A DNA stretch of 25,290 nucleotides from a virus (IMGVR_UViG_3300047317_000531:1-25290), one strand, 5' to 3'; shown: positions 7,051 through 14,916, counted from the stretch's first letter. Numbers and translations: made by a program. The notes: a model not told the origin generated them from the sequence alone.

Positions 7051-7319
7051 CCAAGACATCAAGGAAAGACCCACCACTCACAGCACCGCCGCTCGACTAC
7101 GTCCCGTTCGAGCGTCTCAGCGTTCCCGGGTACGCCACGCCAACGCAATACAAGCCGCCGTCGCTTCGTCGGGCGGGCATCGCCGCGTCGATCGTTGGAC
7201 TTGCCGGCGTCTTCGTGTTCCTGGCTCCGATAGCCGCCGTCGGCATTCTGGCGATGTGCGGCGCGATCTGGGTCGGCGGGAAGATCGCCGACAGGCTCAA
7301 CGCCTATGACCATGAATAG
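7047..7319 (+). CDS. Small membrane protein, 90 aa
   Basis: Begins by ATGA overlap with the previous gene. Residues 1-40 are Pro-rich and polar (DPPLTAPPLDYVPFERL). Residues 43-80 are strongly hydrophobic (AGIAASIVGLAGVFVFLAPI, AAVGILAMCGAIWVGG) and could form two closely spaced membrane helices. A short charged tail follows. No family recognised. It is followed, with an 8-base overlap, by another tiny membrane protein, so the pair may work together. Confidence 0.6.
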   Translation: MTKTSRKDPPLTAPPLDYVPFERLSVPGYATPTQYKPPSLRRAGIAASIVGLAGVFVFLAPIAAVGILAMCGAIWVGGKIADRLNAYDHE

Positions 7320-7416
7320 CGTTCTCAGCACCGTATGGCCATCGCCGCCCGACTGGCGACTGATCTTCTATTTCGCAGCGCTGCTGACGGTGCTCGCGCT
7401 GGTATTTCACAATTAG
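7312..7416 (+). CDS. Micro membrane protein, 34 aa
   Basis: A short frame MNSVLSTVWPSPPDW then RLIFYFAALLTVLALVFHN. The second half is one hydrophobic helix of about 17 residues. The ATG lies within the end of the previous membrane-protein gene, and the TAG forms part of the TTAGGAGG ribosome-binding site of the next gene, so the reading frame exactly fills the gap. Function unknown. Confidence 0.55.
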   Translation: MNSVLSTVWPSPPDWRLIFYFAALLTVLALVFHN

Positions 7417-7425
7417 GAGGACCGA

Positions 7426-8199
7426 ATGGCAATAAGCCTTGGGAGTTTGAACTCCACGAGAAACAACAAGCCGCCGATCGGGGTGATCTATGGCGTCCAC
7501 GGCGTCGGCAAAACGCAGCTGGCGTCCGAATTCCCTGATCCGTACTACCTGACGACCCTTGGAGAGGAACCGCCAGACGACGTCGAGATGTTTTCGCCGG
7601 GTAGCGCGGAGAGTTTTGAGGACATCCTCGACGTTATCGGCTGGCTGCTCACCGAAGAGCACGATCGCAAGACGCTCATTCTCGACAGTGTCGACGGCGC
7701 CGAAAATCTCGTCTGGGGCGCAACGTGCCGACGCCTCGGTCTCAACAGCATCGAAGACGCCGGCTTTGGCAAGGGCTATGTCGAGGCGGACACGGAGTGG
7801 CGCGAGCTGCTGTCCGGTCTGCAGGCGCTTCGCGAAGCTGGTATTGCTGTCGTCTTGCTGGCGCACACCGAGATCACCAGGTTCGATAGCCCGACCAGCG
7901 ATCCATACAGCCGATACGGCATCAAACTCCACAAGCGCGCGTCGGCGCTGGTGCAGGAAACGGCGCAATTCGTCGGCTTCGTCAACTACCGGCACACCCT
8001 CAAGGAAAAGGAAGTCGGCTTCAACAAGAAGGTTTCGCACGCCGAGGGCAGCGGCGAGCGCCAGATCCACCTCGAGGAACGGCCAGGCTTTCTCGCGAAG
8101 TCGCGATACGGCACGCCGGCGTCCATCACCTTCCGAAAGGGCAAGGGATGGGATGAACTTGCCAAATATATGCCGGCGCCTGTGGGGATGGCGGCATGA
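7426..8199 (+). CDS. AAA/RecA-like ATPase, probable Sak4-type annealing protein
   Basis: A 257-residue P-loop protein: Walker A GVHGVGKT at residues 23-30 and Walker B KTLILDSVDG with Asp near 87. A polar LLAHTEI segment near 148 fits a sensor position. This layout and size match the phage AAA_24/Sak4 group, single RecA-core ATPases that assist single-strand annealing in phage recombination. The DUF669 gene shortly downstream is the usual companion of this family and supports the call. AGGAGG lies before the ATG at 7426. It overlaps the next small gene by ATGA. Another cellular or phage NTPase role cannot be excluded. Confidence 0.75.
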   Translation: MAISLGSLNSTRNNKPPIGVIYGVHGVGKTQLASEFPDPYYLTTLGEEPPDDVEMFSPGSAESFEDILDVIGWLLTEEHDRKTLILDSVDGAENLVWGATCRRLGLNSIEDAGFGKGYVEADTEWRELLSGLQALREAGIAVVLLAHTEITRFDSPTSDPYSRYGIKLHKRASALVQETAQFVGFVNYRHTLKEKEVGFNKKVSHAEGSGERQIHLEERPGFLAKSRYGTPASITFRKGKGWDELAKYMPAPVGMAA

Positions 8200-8414
8200 A
8201 ATTTCGGACGGGCAAGAAAGAACGCGAGGCGAAGCGACGAGCCAATTATCGCGCGATGATCGAGCGTTACTGCGGCTGGCATCGCTGGTTTGCGTGGATC
8301 CCGATCGACGTTGGCAACGACGAGATTATCTGGCTCGAAATCGTTGAGCGGCGATTTGCTTATGTCGACGCTTACACACTGTCACCGAGCAATCCAATCT
8401 ACCGCTCAATCTAA
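8196..8414 (+). CDS. Hypothetical phage protein, 72 aa
   Basis: Begins by ATGA overlap with the ATPase gene. The N-terminal 25 residues are strongly basic (KFRTGKKEREAKRRANYRAM); the rest is aromatic and acidic (YCGWHRWFAWIPIDVGNDEI). No known domain. Its place between the ATPase and the DUF669 gene suggests co-expression with the recombination genes, nothing more. Confidence 0.55.
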   Translation: MKFRTGKKEREAKRRANYRAMIERYCGWHRWFAWIPIDVGNDEIIWLEIVERRFAYVDAYTLSPSNPIYRSI

Positions 8415-8439
8415 CCACCACCACACGAAGGAGACTAGC

Positions 8440-9075
8440 ATGGCGAAAATCGGCAACAACTACGAAGCTGATTACGAGAACACCGAGAAACAGGGCGGCG
8501 GAGGTATCTTGCCGCACATGTACGCGCTGTTGCAGGCTGAGGCCATCAACTTGCCGGACACAAAGGACGGCAAGGGCGTTCAGGCTGAAATCACGTTCGA
8601 GGTCGTGGAGCCGGCGGAATTCAAGGGACGCAAGTTCTGGGCATATTGGACGATCGCCCACTCCGACGGTTACCAACACGGCGCCTACAAGTACGGAAAA
8701 CCGATGATGGACAGATTTGGTCGAGCAGTCGGAGAGAGGATCGACGCCGGCACAGATACGGACGATCTGCTCTTTAAGACATTCGTCGCCGAAATCGGCA
8801 TTCAGATCGGAAACGCCAACCCGGCTGGCGGCTTCTACAAGGACAAGAACCAAATCGAACGGTTCTATTACTCTGACGCCGACGCCAAAGAAGCCATCCC
8901 TGAGCTCGGCCTGATCGGCGATGGTACTCAGGGGAAGAAGCAAAACGATAACGCGCCGGCCGCCGCCAACGACAACAAGCCGACTACTCGCCAGCCTGCC
9001 AACAATAACCGTCAGGCAGCACCTGCTGCGGCTGCGGCGACTGGTGGGGCGCGCAGGCCGTGGGGCGCCAAGTAA
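8440..9075 (+). CDS. DUF669 protein, probable single-stranded-DNA-binding partner
   Basis: A 211-residue protein (MAKIGNNYEADYENTEKQGG...). GAAGGAGAC precedes the ATG at 8440. The core with EITFEVVEPAEFKGRKFWAY, a central helical part (LLFKTFVAEIGIQIG) and a flexible Asn/Ala/Pro-rich tail ending GGARRPWGAK match the DUF669 family found next to Sak4-like ATPases. Its members are thought to behave like phage SSBs. The tail contains AANDN (about residue 176). CACCACCACA precedes the ribosome-binding site, without an obvious hairpin. Assignment rests on family pattern and neighbour; DNA binding is inferred. Confidence 0.7.
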   Translation: MAKIGNNYEADYENTEKQGGGGILPHMYALLQAEAINLPDTKDGKGVQAEITFEVVEPAEFKGRKFWAYWTIAHSDGYQHGAYKYGKPMMDRFGRAVGERIDAGTDTDDLLFKTFVAEIGIQIGNANPAGGFYKDKNQIERFYYSDADAKEAIPELGLIGDGTQGKKQNDNAPAAANDNKPTTRQPANNNRQAAPAAAAATGGARRPWGAK

Positions 9076-9082
9076 CTGATTG

Positions 9083-9107
9083 CGGGCCGCCGCGCCATGG
9101 CGGCCCG
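9083..9107 (+). promoter_or_regulatory. Leader hairpin (9-bp stem, 7-base loop) before the exonuclease gene
   Basis: CGGGCCGCC and GGCGGCCCG pair perfectly around GCGCCAT. ATCACCACAAGAGGAG follows, giving the same order of hairpin, CACCAC and ribosome-binding site as other leaders here. No T-run follows. Confidence 0.6.
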
Positions 9108-9132
9108 ATCACCACAAGAGGAGAAGAAGAAA

Positions 9133-9663
9133 ATGCGCGATCTTATGATCGATATCGAGACACTCGGCACGGCGCCGGGGAGCGTAATTTTGAGCATAGG
9201 CGCCACGGCGTTTGATGCTGAGACAGGAGAGTTCGGCGAGTATTTCTATGCTGCGATTGATCCGCAGTCGGCTGTCGCATCTGGCCTTACGTTGGACGTA
9301 TCCACCGTGAAATGGTGGATGGAGCAATCGGCTGAGGCGCGAGCAGACGCATTCTCTGGCACCAGACTTTTTGGTTTGGTGCTCGGTGAATTCGGCGATT
9401 ACGTCCGACGCGTCGATGCAAGTCGCGTCTGGGCAAAGCCGCCATCCTTTGACGTGGTGCTGTTGGAATCGGCATTTCGAGCATGCTCAATCCTTATTCC
9501 TTGGAGTTATCGTACGCCGCGCGATTGTCGAACCTTGTTTGATATCACCGGAGCAGTTCAGCCCGAAGTCGGTACGGCACACAACGCGCTCGATGATGCC
9601 AAGTCGCAGGCTCTTGGCGTGATCGATGCCTACCGCATCCTCGCATCCCGGTCAGCATCTTAA
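9133..9663 (+). CDS. DEDD-type 3'-5' exonuclease
   Basis: A 176-residue protein starting MRDLMIDIETLGTAPGSVIL. The MIDIETLG motif supplies the first Asp/Glu pair of the DEDD superfamily. A central SFDVVLLESAF holds the second Asp, and the C-terminal HNALDDAKSQA gives the final His/Asp of the DEDDh subtype. Length and motif order resemble the Rv2179c-like/phage exonuclease VIII-type group. It probably trims single-stranded 3' ends of DNA or RNA in replication or recombination; the substrate cannot be told. AGGAG lies upstream of the ATG at 9133. An upstream ATG at 9097 is rejected because it lies inside the leader hairpin. Confidence 0.85.
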   Translation: MRDLMIDIETLGTAPGSVILSIGATAFDAETGEFGEYFYAAIDPQSAVASGLTLDVSTVKWWMEQSAEARADAFSGTRLFGLVLGEFGDYVRRVDASRVWAKPPSFDVVLLESAFRACSILIPWSYRTPRDCRTLFDITGAVQPEVGTAHNALDDAKSQALGVIDAYRILASRSAS

Positions 9664-9668
9664 CTACC

Positions 9669-9693
9669 GCCGTACGGTCACCAGCCGTGCGGC
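9669..9693 (+). promoter_or_regulatory. Leader hairpin (9-bp stem, 7-base loop) before the clamp gene
   Basis: GCCGTACGG and CCGTGCGGC form nine pairs, one of them G-U, around loop TCACCAG. AACCACCACAATGAGGAGAC follows. The G-U pair keeps the stem despite a base change, which suggests selection on the RNA shape. Confidence 0.6.
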
Positions 9694-9717
9694 AACCACC
9701 ACAATGAGGAGACCATA

Positions 9718-10776
9718 ATGCAGCTTTCCATAAGTCGCGCCGATCTCTCGCGCGTCATGACCAACGTCGGTCGCGTCGTCGAGGCACGCAACACAATTCC
9801 AATCCTGTCCAGCGTCCTGCTAACCGCCAGCGACGGCCGCCTGACGATATCTGGCACCGATCTCGACATCATGGCTACAGCAAGCACCGATGCTGACGTA
9901 TCGACGCCAGGCGCCATTTGCGTCGATGCGAAGCTGCTCGGCGATATCGTCAAGAAGGCCGGAGACAGCGACGTCACCATGTCTCTGGCTGGCGACAAGC
10001 TGACCGTCAAATCAGGACGCAGCAAATTCACGCTGCAGACACTTCCGGCAGACGACTTTCCGGACCTGAAAGACGACGACTTCAAGACGGAATTCGAGAT
10101 CGATCTTGCTGCGCTCTTCGCCCCGTGCGCCTTTGCGATCTCAAACGAGGAAGTGCGATACTATCTGAACGGCGTCTTCTTCATCGCCGACGACGGTTTC
10201 ATGACGGCGGTCGCCACCGACGGACATCGGCTTGCGCGCCACCGCCAACCTTCCACCGAAAGTTTCACCGGCGTCATCGTGCCACGCAAGACCGTCGGCA
10301 TGCTTCCGAAGGGTATCGTCACTGTTGCGGTCTCAGAAACCAAGATCCGCATTCGTGCCGGCGACTTCTTGCTGGTTTCAAAGCTGATCGACGGGACGTA
10401 TCCGGATTATGAGCGCGTCGTTCCGAAATCGAATGACAAGCTGATCACGGTCGATCGGGACGCTATCTTGAAGGCTGCCGATCGAGTGGCGTCGATTTCG
10501 TCGGAGCGTGGCCGTGCCGTCAAACTCAGCATCGCGCCAGGATCCGTCGAGCTATCCGCGCGCTCGGATGTCGGGCAGGCTGAGGACGAGGTCGCCGCTG
10601 AATACACTGGCGAGCCGATAGATATCGGTTTCAACTCGGTCTACCTGCGCGATCTGCTGAGCGTGCTGCCAAGCGGTCCTGTTGTCATTGCGCTGGCGGA
10701 CAATGGCTCGCCTGGTCTTGTCACGTCGCCGGCGTTCGATGGGCTGACCCTCGTTGCCATGCCTATGCGTGTGTGA
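9718..10776 (+). CDS. dnaN: Phage-encoded DNA polymerase III beta subunit (sliding clamp)
   Basis: A 352-residue protein that reads as a full-length beta clamp: N-terminal MQLSISRADLSRVMTNVGRV, TIPILSSVLLTA, the central FFIADDGFMTAVATDGHRLA with the family's ATDGHRLA signature, YPDYERVVPK, and a C-terminus VAMPMRV close to the usual MPMRx end. It would encircle DNA and tether polymerase and other clamp-binding proteins to the replication fork. It is slightly shorter than typical bacterial clamps but shows no truncation. GAGGAGACCATA precedes the ATG. A clamp in a phage early operon is unusual; hosts carry their own copy elsewhere. Confidence 0.93.
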   Translation: MQLSISRADLSRVMTNVGRVVEARNTIPILSSVLLTASDGRLTISGTDLDIMATASTDADVSTPGAICVDAKLLGDIVKKAGDSDVTMSLAGDKLTVKSGRSKFTLQTLPADDFPDLKDDDFKTEFEIDLAALFAPCAFAISNEEVRYYLNGVFFIADDGFMTAVATDGHRLARHRQPSTESFTGVIVPRKTVGMLPKGIVTVAVSETKIRIRAGDFLLVSKLIDGTYPDYERVVPKSNDKLITVDRDAILKAADRVASISSERGRAVKLSIAPGSVELSARSDVGQAEDEVAAEYTGEPIDIGFNSVYLRDLLSVLPSGPVVIALADNGSPGLVTSPAFDGLTLVAMPMRV

Positions 10777-10778
10777 CC

Positions 10779-11042
10779 ATGACCGACCGCTACCACCCCG
10801 CCAACACTACTGAGGGCGCTCAATTCGAGCGCTCTTGGTGCCGCCATTGCCTCAACGACAAGTGGCCAGACTGGGAAGACGAGTTCGGAAACGACGTTCC
10901 CGGCCATTGCCCGATCTTGGATATCGCCCAGTACGCATCGCCACCCGAATTGGTCGTGCGGGATGGCGTGCCGACGTGCTTGGCCTACGAAGAAGACCCG
11001 ACCAATCCGGCACGCTGCTTGACGACTTTGGAGATGTTTTAA
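10779..11042 (+). CDS. Small Cys-containing phage protein, 87 aa
   Basis: Starts MTDRYHPANTTEGAQFERSW at the ATG two bases after the clamp stop; a GTG at 10773 overlapping that stop is an alternative. CRHC (about residue 21), GHCPILD, PTCLAYEE and ARCLTTLEMF give five Cys in a pattern that could hold a metal ion. Acidic throughout, with no recognised family. No clear ribosome-binding site is seen, so translation probably depends on coupling to the clamp gene. Confidence 0.6.
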   Translation: MTDRYHPANTTEGAQFERSWCRHCLNDKWPDWEDEFGNDVPGHCPILDIAQYASPPELVVRDGVPTCLAYEEDPTNPARCLTTLEMF

Positions 11043-11043
11043 C

Positions 11044-11439
11044 TTGGCACCACTTCCTCGCATTAGCGCACCGGTAGCCATTCCGCCGAAGTCGGGCAAG
11101 GCTAACAACGTGCCCGTCACAGCTGAGTATCTGCAGAGCCGCGCCATCCGCTCGATCGCCCTCGGATACGGCAAGCCGAAGTATATCCAGTTCTGCGAAC
11201 GCGCGCTTGCGTCCGGCATGCGGGTTCAGCTTTACGAGGCGCGTCACACCGCATCGAAATATGTGACCCTACGGGCGGGAGGTCGTCAGTTCAAAGTCCG
11301 GTTCTCGAACCACAAGCCGATACCATCCCGAGAAGTTGGTGGAGATTGTGACTTCTTCGTCGGCGTCACAAATCTGGCGGTTACCACGACCGATCAGGCT
11401 TTTGCTGCGGCTATGTCTTACTTTGGGCAGGTGCTCTAA
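11044..11439 (+). CDS. Hypothetical phage protein, 131 aa
   Basis: The frame begins at a TTG one base after the previous stop, with a weak GGAG upstream. It has a Pro-rich N-terminus, a helical part (AEYLQSRAIRSIALGYGKPK) and a beta-rich C-terminal half (YVTLRAGGRQFKVRFSNHKP, then DFFVGVTNLAVTTTDQAF). I do not recognise the family. It overlaps the nuclease gene by one base (TAATG), implying co-translation. Confidence 0.55.
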   Translation: MAPLPRISAPVAIPPKSGKANNVPVTAEYLQSRAIRSIALGYGKPKYIQFCERALASGMRVQLYEARHTASKYVTLRAGGRQFKVRFSNHKPIPSREVGGDCDFFVGVTNLAVTTTDQAFAAAMSYFGQVL

Positions 11440-12371
11440 TGGTGCCCATCCCCAAAGTCACGCCATCGACGCTCCGCGCTGTGCAAGAAGCCCTAGAATC
11501 CAGCGATGACGAATGGGAATCTGTCGGCGTGCCGGCTGGTGACATCGGCGTCGAGTGCGATCGCGCCATATGGCTTGCTTTCCGGCGTGCTTCCGTTCCC
11601 GAGACGATCGACTGGCGCAAGCGTCGCATCTTCGAACGAGGAACCATTGAGGAAACACGACTTCTCGATCTGTTGCGCATGGTCGGTTGCGAAGTCTGGG
11701 GAGAGCAAGACCGCGTGCGGGCTGCTGGCGGACATCTCCGCGGCAAGATCGACGGTCGCGCGCTTGGTTTGCTGGAAGCTCCGAAGACCGAGCACATAAT
11801 CGAATGCAAGTCGGCAAAGCAGGAAGTCTTTCGCAAGGTCCACAAGGAAGGCGTCCGCAAAGGCAAGCCGGAGCACCACGCGACGTTCCAATTCTACATG
11901 CACGGCCTCGGCGTCGATCGTGTCTACTATCTCATGTCGAATAAGAACGATGAGGATCTACATTTCGAGCGCGTCAACTATGACTTCGAATTCGCAGCCC
12001 GTGCCGTCGCCAGGATTGAGCGCATTATTACGCTACCAGAGCCACCAAGCCGTCTTTGCACGAAGCGGGACGACTTCCACGGCATGTTCTGCCGACAGGC
12101 TGCGGTTTGCTGGGGAGAAGAAAAGCCACGGGCTCACTGCCGATCGTGCATCCATTCCACGCCACTGATGGACGGTAACGCCGGATGGGATTGCAGTCGT
12201 TGGCAGAAGCCGCTGTCGCTCGACGAGCAGGACGCGGGCTGTCCGGCACATCTTTTCATTCCCGTCATGCTCGTCGGCCTCGAACAGATCGACGTCGACC
12301 AGGACGCCGAGACCATCACATACCGCCGCCCAGACGGCAGCATTTATATCGACGGCGCCACCAACGCCTAA
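11439..12371 (+). CDS. PD-(D/E)XK nuclease of the Cas4/RecB type with Cys clusters
   Basis: A 310-residue protein. The motif GKIDGRALGL, followed by HIIECKSAK (about 102-124), supplies the Asp and Glu-x-Lys of a PD-(D/E)XK active site. The C-terminal half is Cys-rich: LCTKRDDFHGMFCRQAAVCW, HCRSCIHSTP, WDCSRW and AGCPAHL (about 206-265). This resembles the metal or Fe-S-binding Cys arrangement of Cas4/AddB-like nucleases and is typical of a common phage subfamily. It likely cuts or resects DNA ends during phage recombination. There is no CRISPR array or cas gene nearby, so it is not called Cas4. Confidence 0.8.
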   Translation: MVPIPKVTPSTLRAVQEALESSDDEWESVGVPAGDIGVECDRAIWLAFRRASVPETIDWRKRRIFERGTIEETRLLDLLRMVGCEVWGEQDRVRAAGGHLRGKIDGRALGLLEAPKTEHIIECKSAKQEVFRKVHKEGVRKGKPEHHATFQFYMHGLGVDRVYYLMSNKNDEDLHFERVNYDFEFAARAVARIERIITLPEPPSRLCTKRDDFHGMFCRQAAVCWGEEKPRAHCRSCIHSTPLMDGNAGWDCSRWQKPLSLDEQDAGCPAHLFIPVMLVGLEQIDVDQDAETITYRRPDGSIYIDGATNA

Positions 12372-12406
12372 TGATCCAAATATGGCGCATAAAGCCGCCT
12401 AATGTC

Positions 12407-12425
12407 GCAAATATCGACCATTTGC
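12407..12425 (+). promoter_or_regulatory. Leader hairpin (6-bp stem, 7-base loop) before the sigma-like gene
   Basis: GCAAAT and ATTTGC pair around ATCGACC. CCACCACAGAGGAGAC follows after two bases. The stem is AT-rich, unlike the others, but keeps the 7-base loop and the downstream order. Confidence 0.5.
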
Positions 12426-12445
12426 CCACCACAGAGGAGACTTAA

Positions 12446-12955
12446 GTGACCACACCTGCCAACGACAACCGACCACGACCGCCAGAATTCGACGCCCGAC
12501 TAATGGAATACCTGCCTGGCATGCGAAAGCTTGCCGGCAAATACCGGCGTGACCGCGAACAGCGAGACGATCTCGTCACCGACACGATCGCCAAGTGCCT
12601 GGAGACTTGGGAGAACTACCGGGAAGACGGCGGTTTTTGGAACTGGATATATTGGGCAATGCGCGGCGTCATGAGCAAGGAACGGGATGCACGCAAGAGA
12701 AAACTTCGGATCGTAGACGATCCAGAGGGCCACTGGGCTGCGACCATCGGCATGGCGCCGACCCAGCTGAAGCACGTTGAGCTATCGCAGACGCTTGACG
12801 AGATGAAGGGCCGAGAAGGCGACATCTTGATGCGACGCGCGATGGGCGAGAGGCTTTGTGAAATCGGAGCCACTCTCGGCGTTTGCAAGGAACGAGTTCG
12901 GCAGATCGAAAAGCGCGAGCGCCAACGCCTAATCGCGCATGCGGTGGCAGCATGA
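12446..12955 (+). CDS. Sigma-70-family-like transcription factor
   Basis: A 169-residue protein from a GTG preceded by GAGGAGACTTAA. The first half resembles sigma region 2: YLPGMRKLAGKYRRDREQRD then DLVTDTIAKCLETWENYRED and FWNWIYWAMRGVMSKERDAR (about 26-76). The last part is a clear region-4 HTH: GERLCEIGATLGVCKERVRQ followed by IEKRERQRL (about 132-160). So it looks like a compact ECF-type sigma factor. It could direct host RNA polymerase to phage promoters, for example for late genes. The N-terminus starts MTTPANDNRP, carrying the A-N-D-N motif. Core-polymerase binding is inferred from the region-2 likeness, which is less certain than region 4. Confidence 0.7.
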   Translation: MTTPANDNRPRPPEFDARLMEYLPGMRKLAGKYRRDREQRDDLVTDTIAKCLETWENYREDGGFWNWIYWAMRGVMSKERDARKRKLRIVDDPEGHWAATIGMAPTQLKHVELSQTLDEMKGREGDILMRRAMGERLCEIGATLGVCKERVRQIEKRERQRLIAHAVAA

Positions 12956-13134
12956 AGAGCGCGCGACCAGCCAACGACAACCGGTTCCCAAAGGACATCA
13001 TCACCGTTGAGCAGCTGACCGCTCTTCTCGACTCTGGTTGGATCGTCGTTCGCCATGATGCCATCCGCCTAGCTCAGTCGCATGCGGTCGACGAGGTGCG
13101 CGCAAAAATCGAGCGGAGCGCGGCCAATGCTTAA
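12952..13134 (+). CDS. Small hypothetical protein, 60 aa
   Basis: Begins by ATGA overlap with the sigma-like gene: MKSARPANDNRFPKDIITVE. The first 12 residues contain A-N-D-N in a setting like the start of the sigma-like protein (PANDNR in both). The rest is a short alpha/beta stretch (EQLTALLDSGWIVVRHDAIR) with an acidic C-terminus. No known family. The helicase gene starts inside its last three codons. Confidence 0.55.
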   Translation: MKSARPANDNRFPKDIITVEQLTALLDSGWIVVRHDAIRLAQSHAVDEVRAKIERSAANA

Positions 13135-14914
13135 GCTGCGGCCGTACCAGGAAGAGGCGGAAGACGCCGTCTTCGATTATTGGTCCAACGAACCCGGCAA
13201 CCCACTAGTCGACCTCGCAACCGGCTGCGGCAAGTCTCTAGTCATGGCGTCGCTCATCAAGCGCCTGGTCGAAGGCTGGCCTGATATGCGTATATTAGTA
13301 GCTACTCATGTAGCGGAATTAATAGAACAGAACTATCTCGAGCTGGTCGGAATCTGGCCGTTCGCCCCGGCAGGTATTTATTCGGCCGGTCTTGGCAGGC
13401 GCGATGCGCGTAGCCAGATCGTTTTCGCGGGTATCCAGACCGTGCACAATAAAGCGCATCAGATCGGGCATATCGACGTGCTGATGGTCGACGAGTGCCA
13501 CCTCATTCCAGCCAACAGCGACACAATGTACGGTCGTTTCATCGCCGCGCTTTTCGAAATCAATCCAGATATCAAAGTAGTCGGCTTGACGGCTACTCCG
13601 TACAGACTCGATAGCGGTCGGCTCGATGAGGGCGACAATCGGATGTTCGACGAGGTCGTCTATACCTACGGCATCGGCGACGGTGTCCGCGATGGCTACC
13701 TAACGCCACTGTCATCGAAGCACACAGCGACCAGCTTCGACATGAAGGGCGTTGGCAAACTTGGTGGCGACTACAAGCAGTCGGCACTTCAGGCCGCAGT
13801 CGACCGTTTCGACGTGACGCGGTCGGCTGTTGACGAGATTGTCGCCAAAGGCGCCGATCGCCGGTCCTGGCTATGCTTCTGCTCTGGCGTCGAGCATGCC
13901 GAGCACGTGCGCGACGAGATACGCTCGCGTGGCATAAGCTGCGAAACCATTACCGGCGAAACCGCGAAAGACGAGCGTCGGCGCATCATTGAGGATTTCA
14001 AGAACTATCGCATTCGCGCGCTGACTAATAACTCCGTCCTGACGACCGGCTTCAATCACAAGGGCGTCGATTTGATCGCAGCTCTGCGGCCCACCCTGTC
14101 CGTCTCCCTCTACGTTCAGATGATGGGGAGAGGGACGCGGCCGCTTTACGCACCGGGCATGCCGCTCGGGACGCCCGAACAGCGCGTTGCCGCCATTCGA
14201 TCTGGCCCGAAGCCGTCATGCCTGGTGCTGGACTTCGCTGGGCTAGTGAATAAACACGGTCCTGTCGACATGGTGCAGCCAAAGACGCCTGGCAAGGGCG
14301 ATGGCGACGCGCCTATCAAGATCTGTCCGCTTGCCGTCGACGAGAACGGCAACCCATCTGAGCCTGACAAGAATGGCAATCATGGATGCGGTGAGAAAGT
14401 TCACGCGTCGGCGCGGGTCTGCCCATGCTGTGAATACGAGTTCGACATTGACGACAGCCCAAAAATCTCTGGCAGTGCGGCCGACGTGCCAATCATGACG
14501 ATGGCCGAACCGGAAGCACGCAAGGTTGGCAGCCGCACGTTCCGTTTCCACGAGGGGAAGGGCGATAAACCTCCAACCGTGAAAGTAACGTATATGGTCG
14601 GCGTCACGCCTATCAACGAGTGGATATGCCCTGAGCACAAGGGCTTCGCGAAGACAAAGGCCGACCGCTACTGGCTTGCGCACGGCGGCCAGAGGCCATT
14701 TCCGGCTACGCCCATCGAGTGGATTCAGCGCCAGGGCGAGCTTGCCGAGACGGCCGAAATCATGGTGAAGCCTCGCGATCGGTATTGGGATGTTCTCAGT
14801 CATGTGGTCGGAGCACACGCACAGGCCAATGACAACACGCCGGATGCCGCTAACGACAATGCGAAGCCAGCACGAGACTGGGAATGGGAAATGGACGACG
14901 ACATTCCCTTCTGA
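13127..14914 (+). CDS. SF2 (DEAD/DEAH) helicase with SSB-type C-terminal tail
   Basis: A 595-residue protein starting MLKLRPYQEEAE. Motifs in order: Walker A ATGCGKS (31-37), DECH (122-125), LTATP (154-158) and, in the second RecA lobe, QMMGRGTRP (motif VI). A zinc-ribbon-like Cys set follows (CPLAVDENGNPSEPD, CGEKVH, CPCCEYEF). After a linker with two A-N-D-N motifs it ends in WEMDDDIPF, nearly the same as the acidic tip of bacterial SSB (DDDIPF), which SSB uses to recruit repair and replication proteins. It presumably unwinds or remodels phage DNA at forks or recombination intermediates. The ATG lies within the end of the previous gene. Confidence 0.88.
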   Translation: MLKLRPYQEEAEDAVFDYWSNEPGNPLVDLATGCGKSLVMASLIKRLVEGWPDMRILVATHVAELIEQNYLELVGIWPFAPAGIYSAGLGRRDARSQIVFAGIQTVHNKAHQIGHIDVLMVDECHLIPANSDTMYGRFIAALFEINPDIKVVGLTATPYRLDSGRLDEGDNRMFDEVVYTYGIGDGVRDGYLTPLSSKHTATSFDMKGVGKLGGDYKQSALQAAVDRFDVTRSAVDEIVAKGADRRSWLCFCSGVEHAEHVRDEIRSRGISCETITGETAKDERRRIIEDFKNYRIRALTNNSVLTTGFNHKGVDLIAALRPTLSVSLYVQMMGRGTRPLYAPGMPLGTPEQRVAAIRSGPKPSCLVLDFAGLVNKHGPVDMVQPKTPGKGDGDAPIKICPLAVDENGNPSEPDKNGNHGCGEKVHASARVCPCCEYEFDIDDSPKISGSAADVPIMTMAEPEARKVGSRTFRFHEGKGDKPPTVKVTYMVGVTPINEWICPEHKGFAKTKADRYWLAHGGQRPFPATPIEWIQRQGELAETAEIMVKPRDRYWDVLSHVVGAHAQANDNTPDAANDNAKPARDWEWEMDDDIPF

Positions 14915-14916
14915 CG

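Noticed and set aside
11439-12371. Cas4 of a CRISPR system
   Set aside because: The protein is Cas4-like in fold and Cys content, but there is no array or other cas gene; it fits the stand-alone phage nuclease group.
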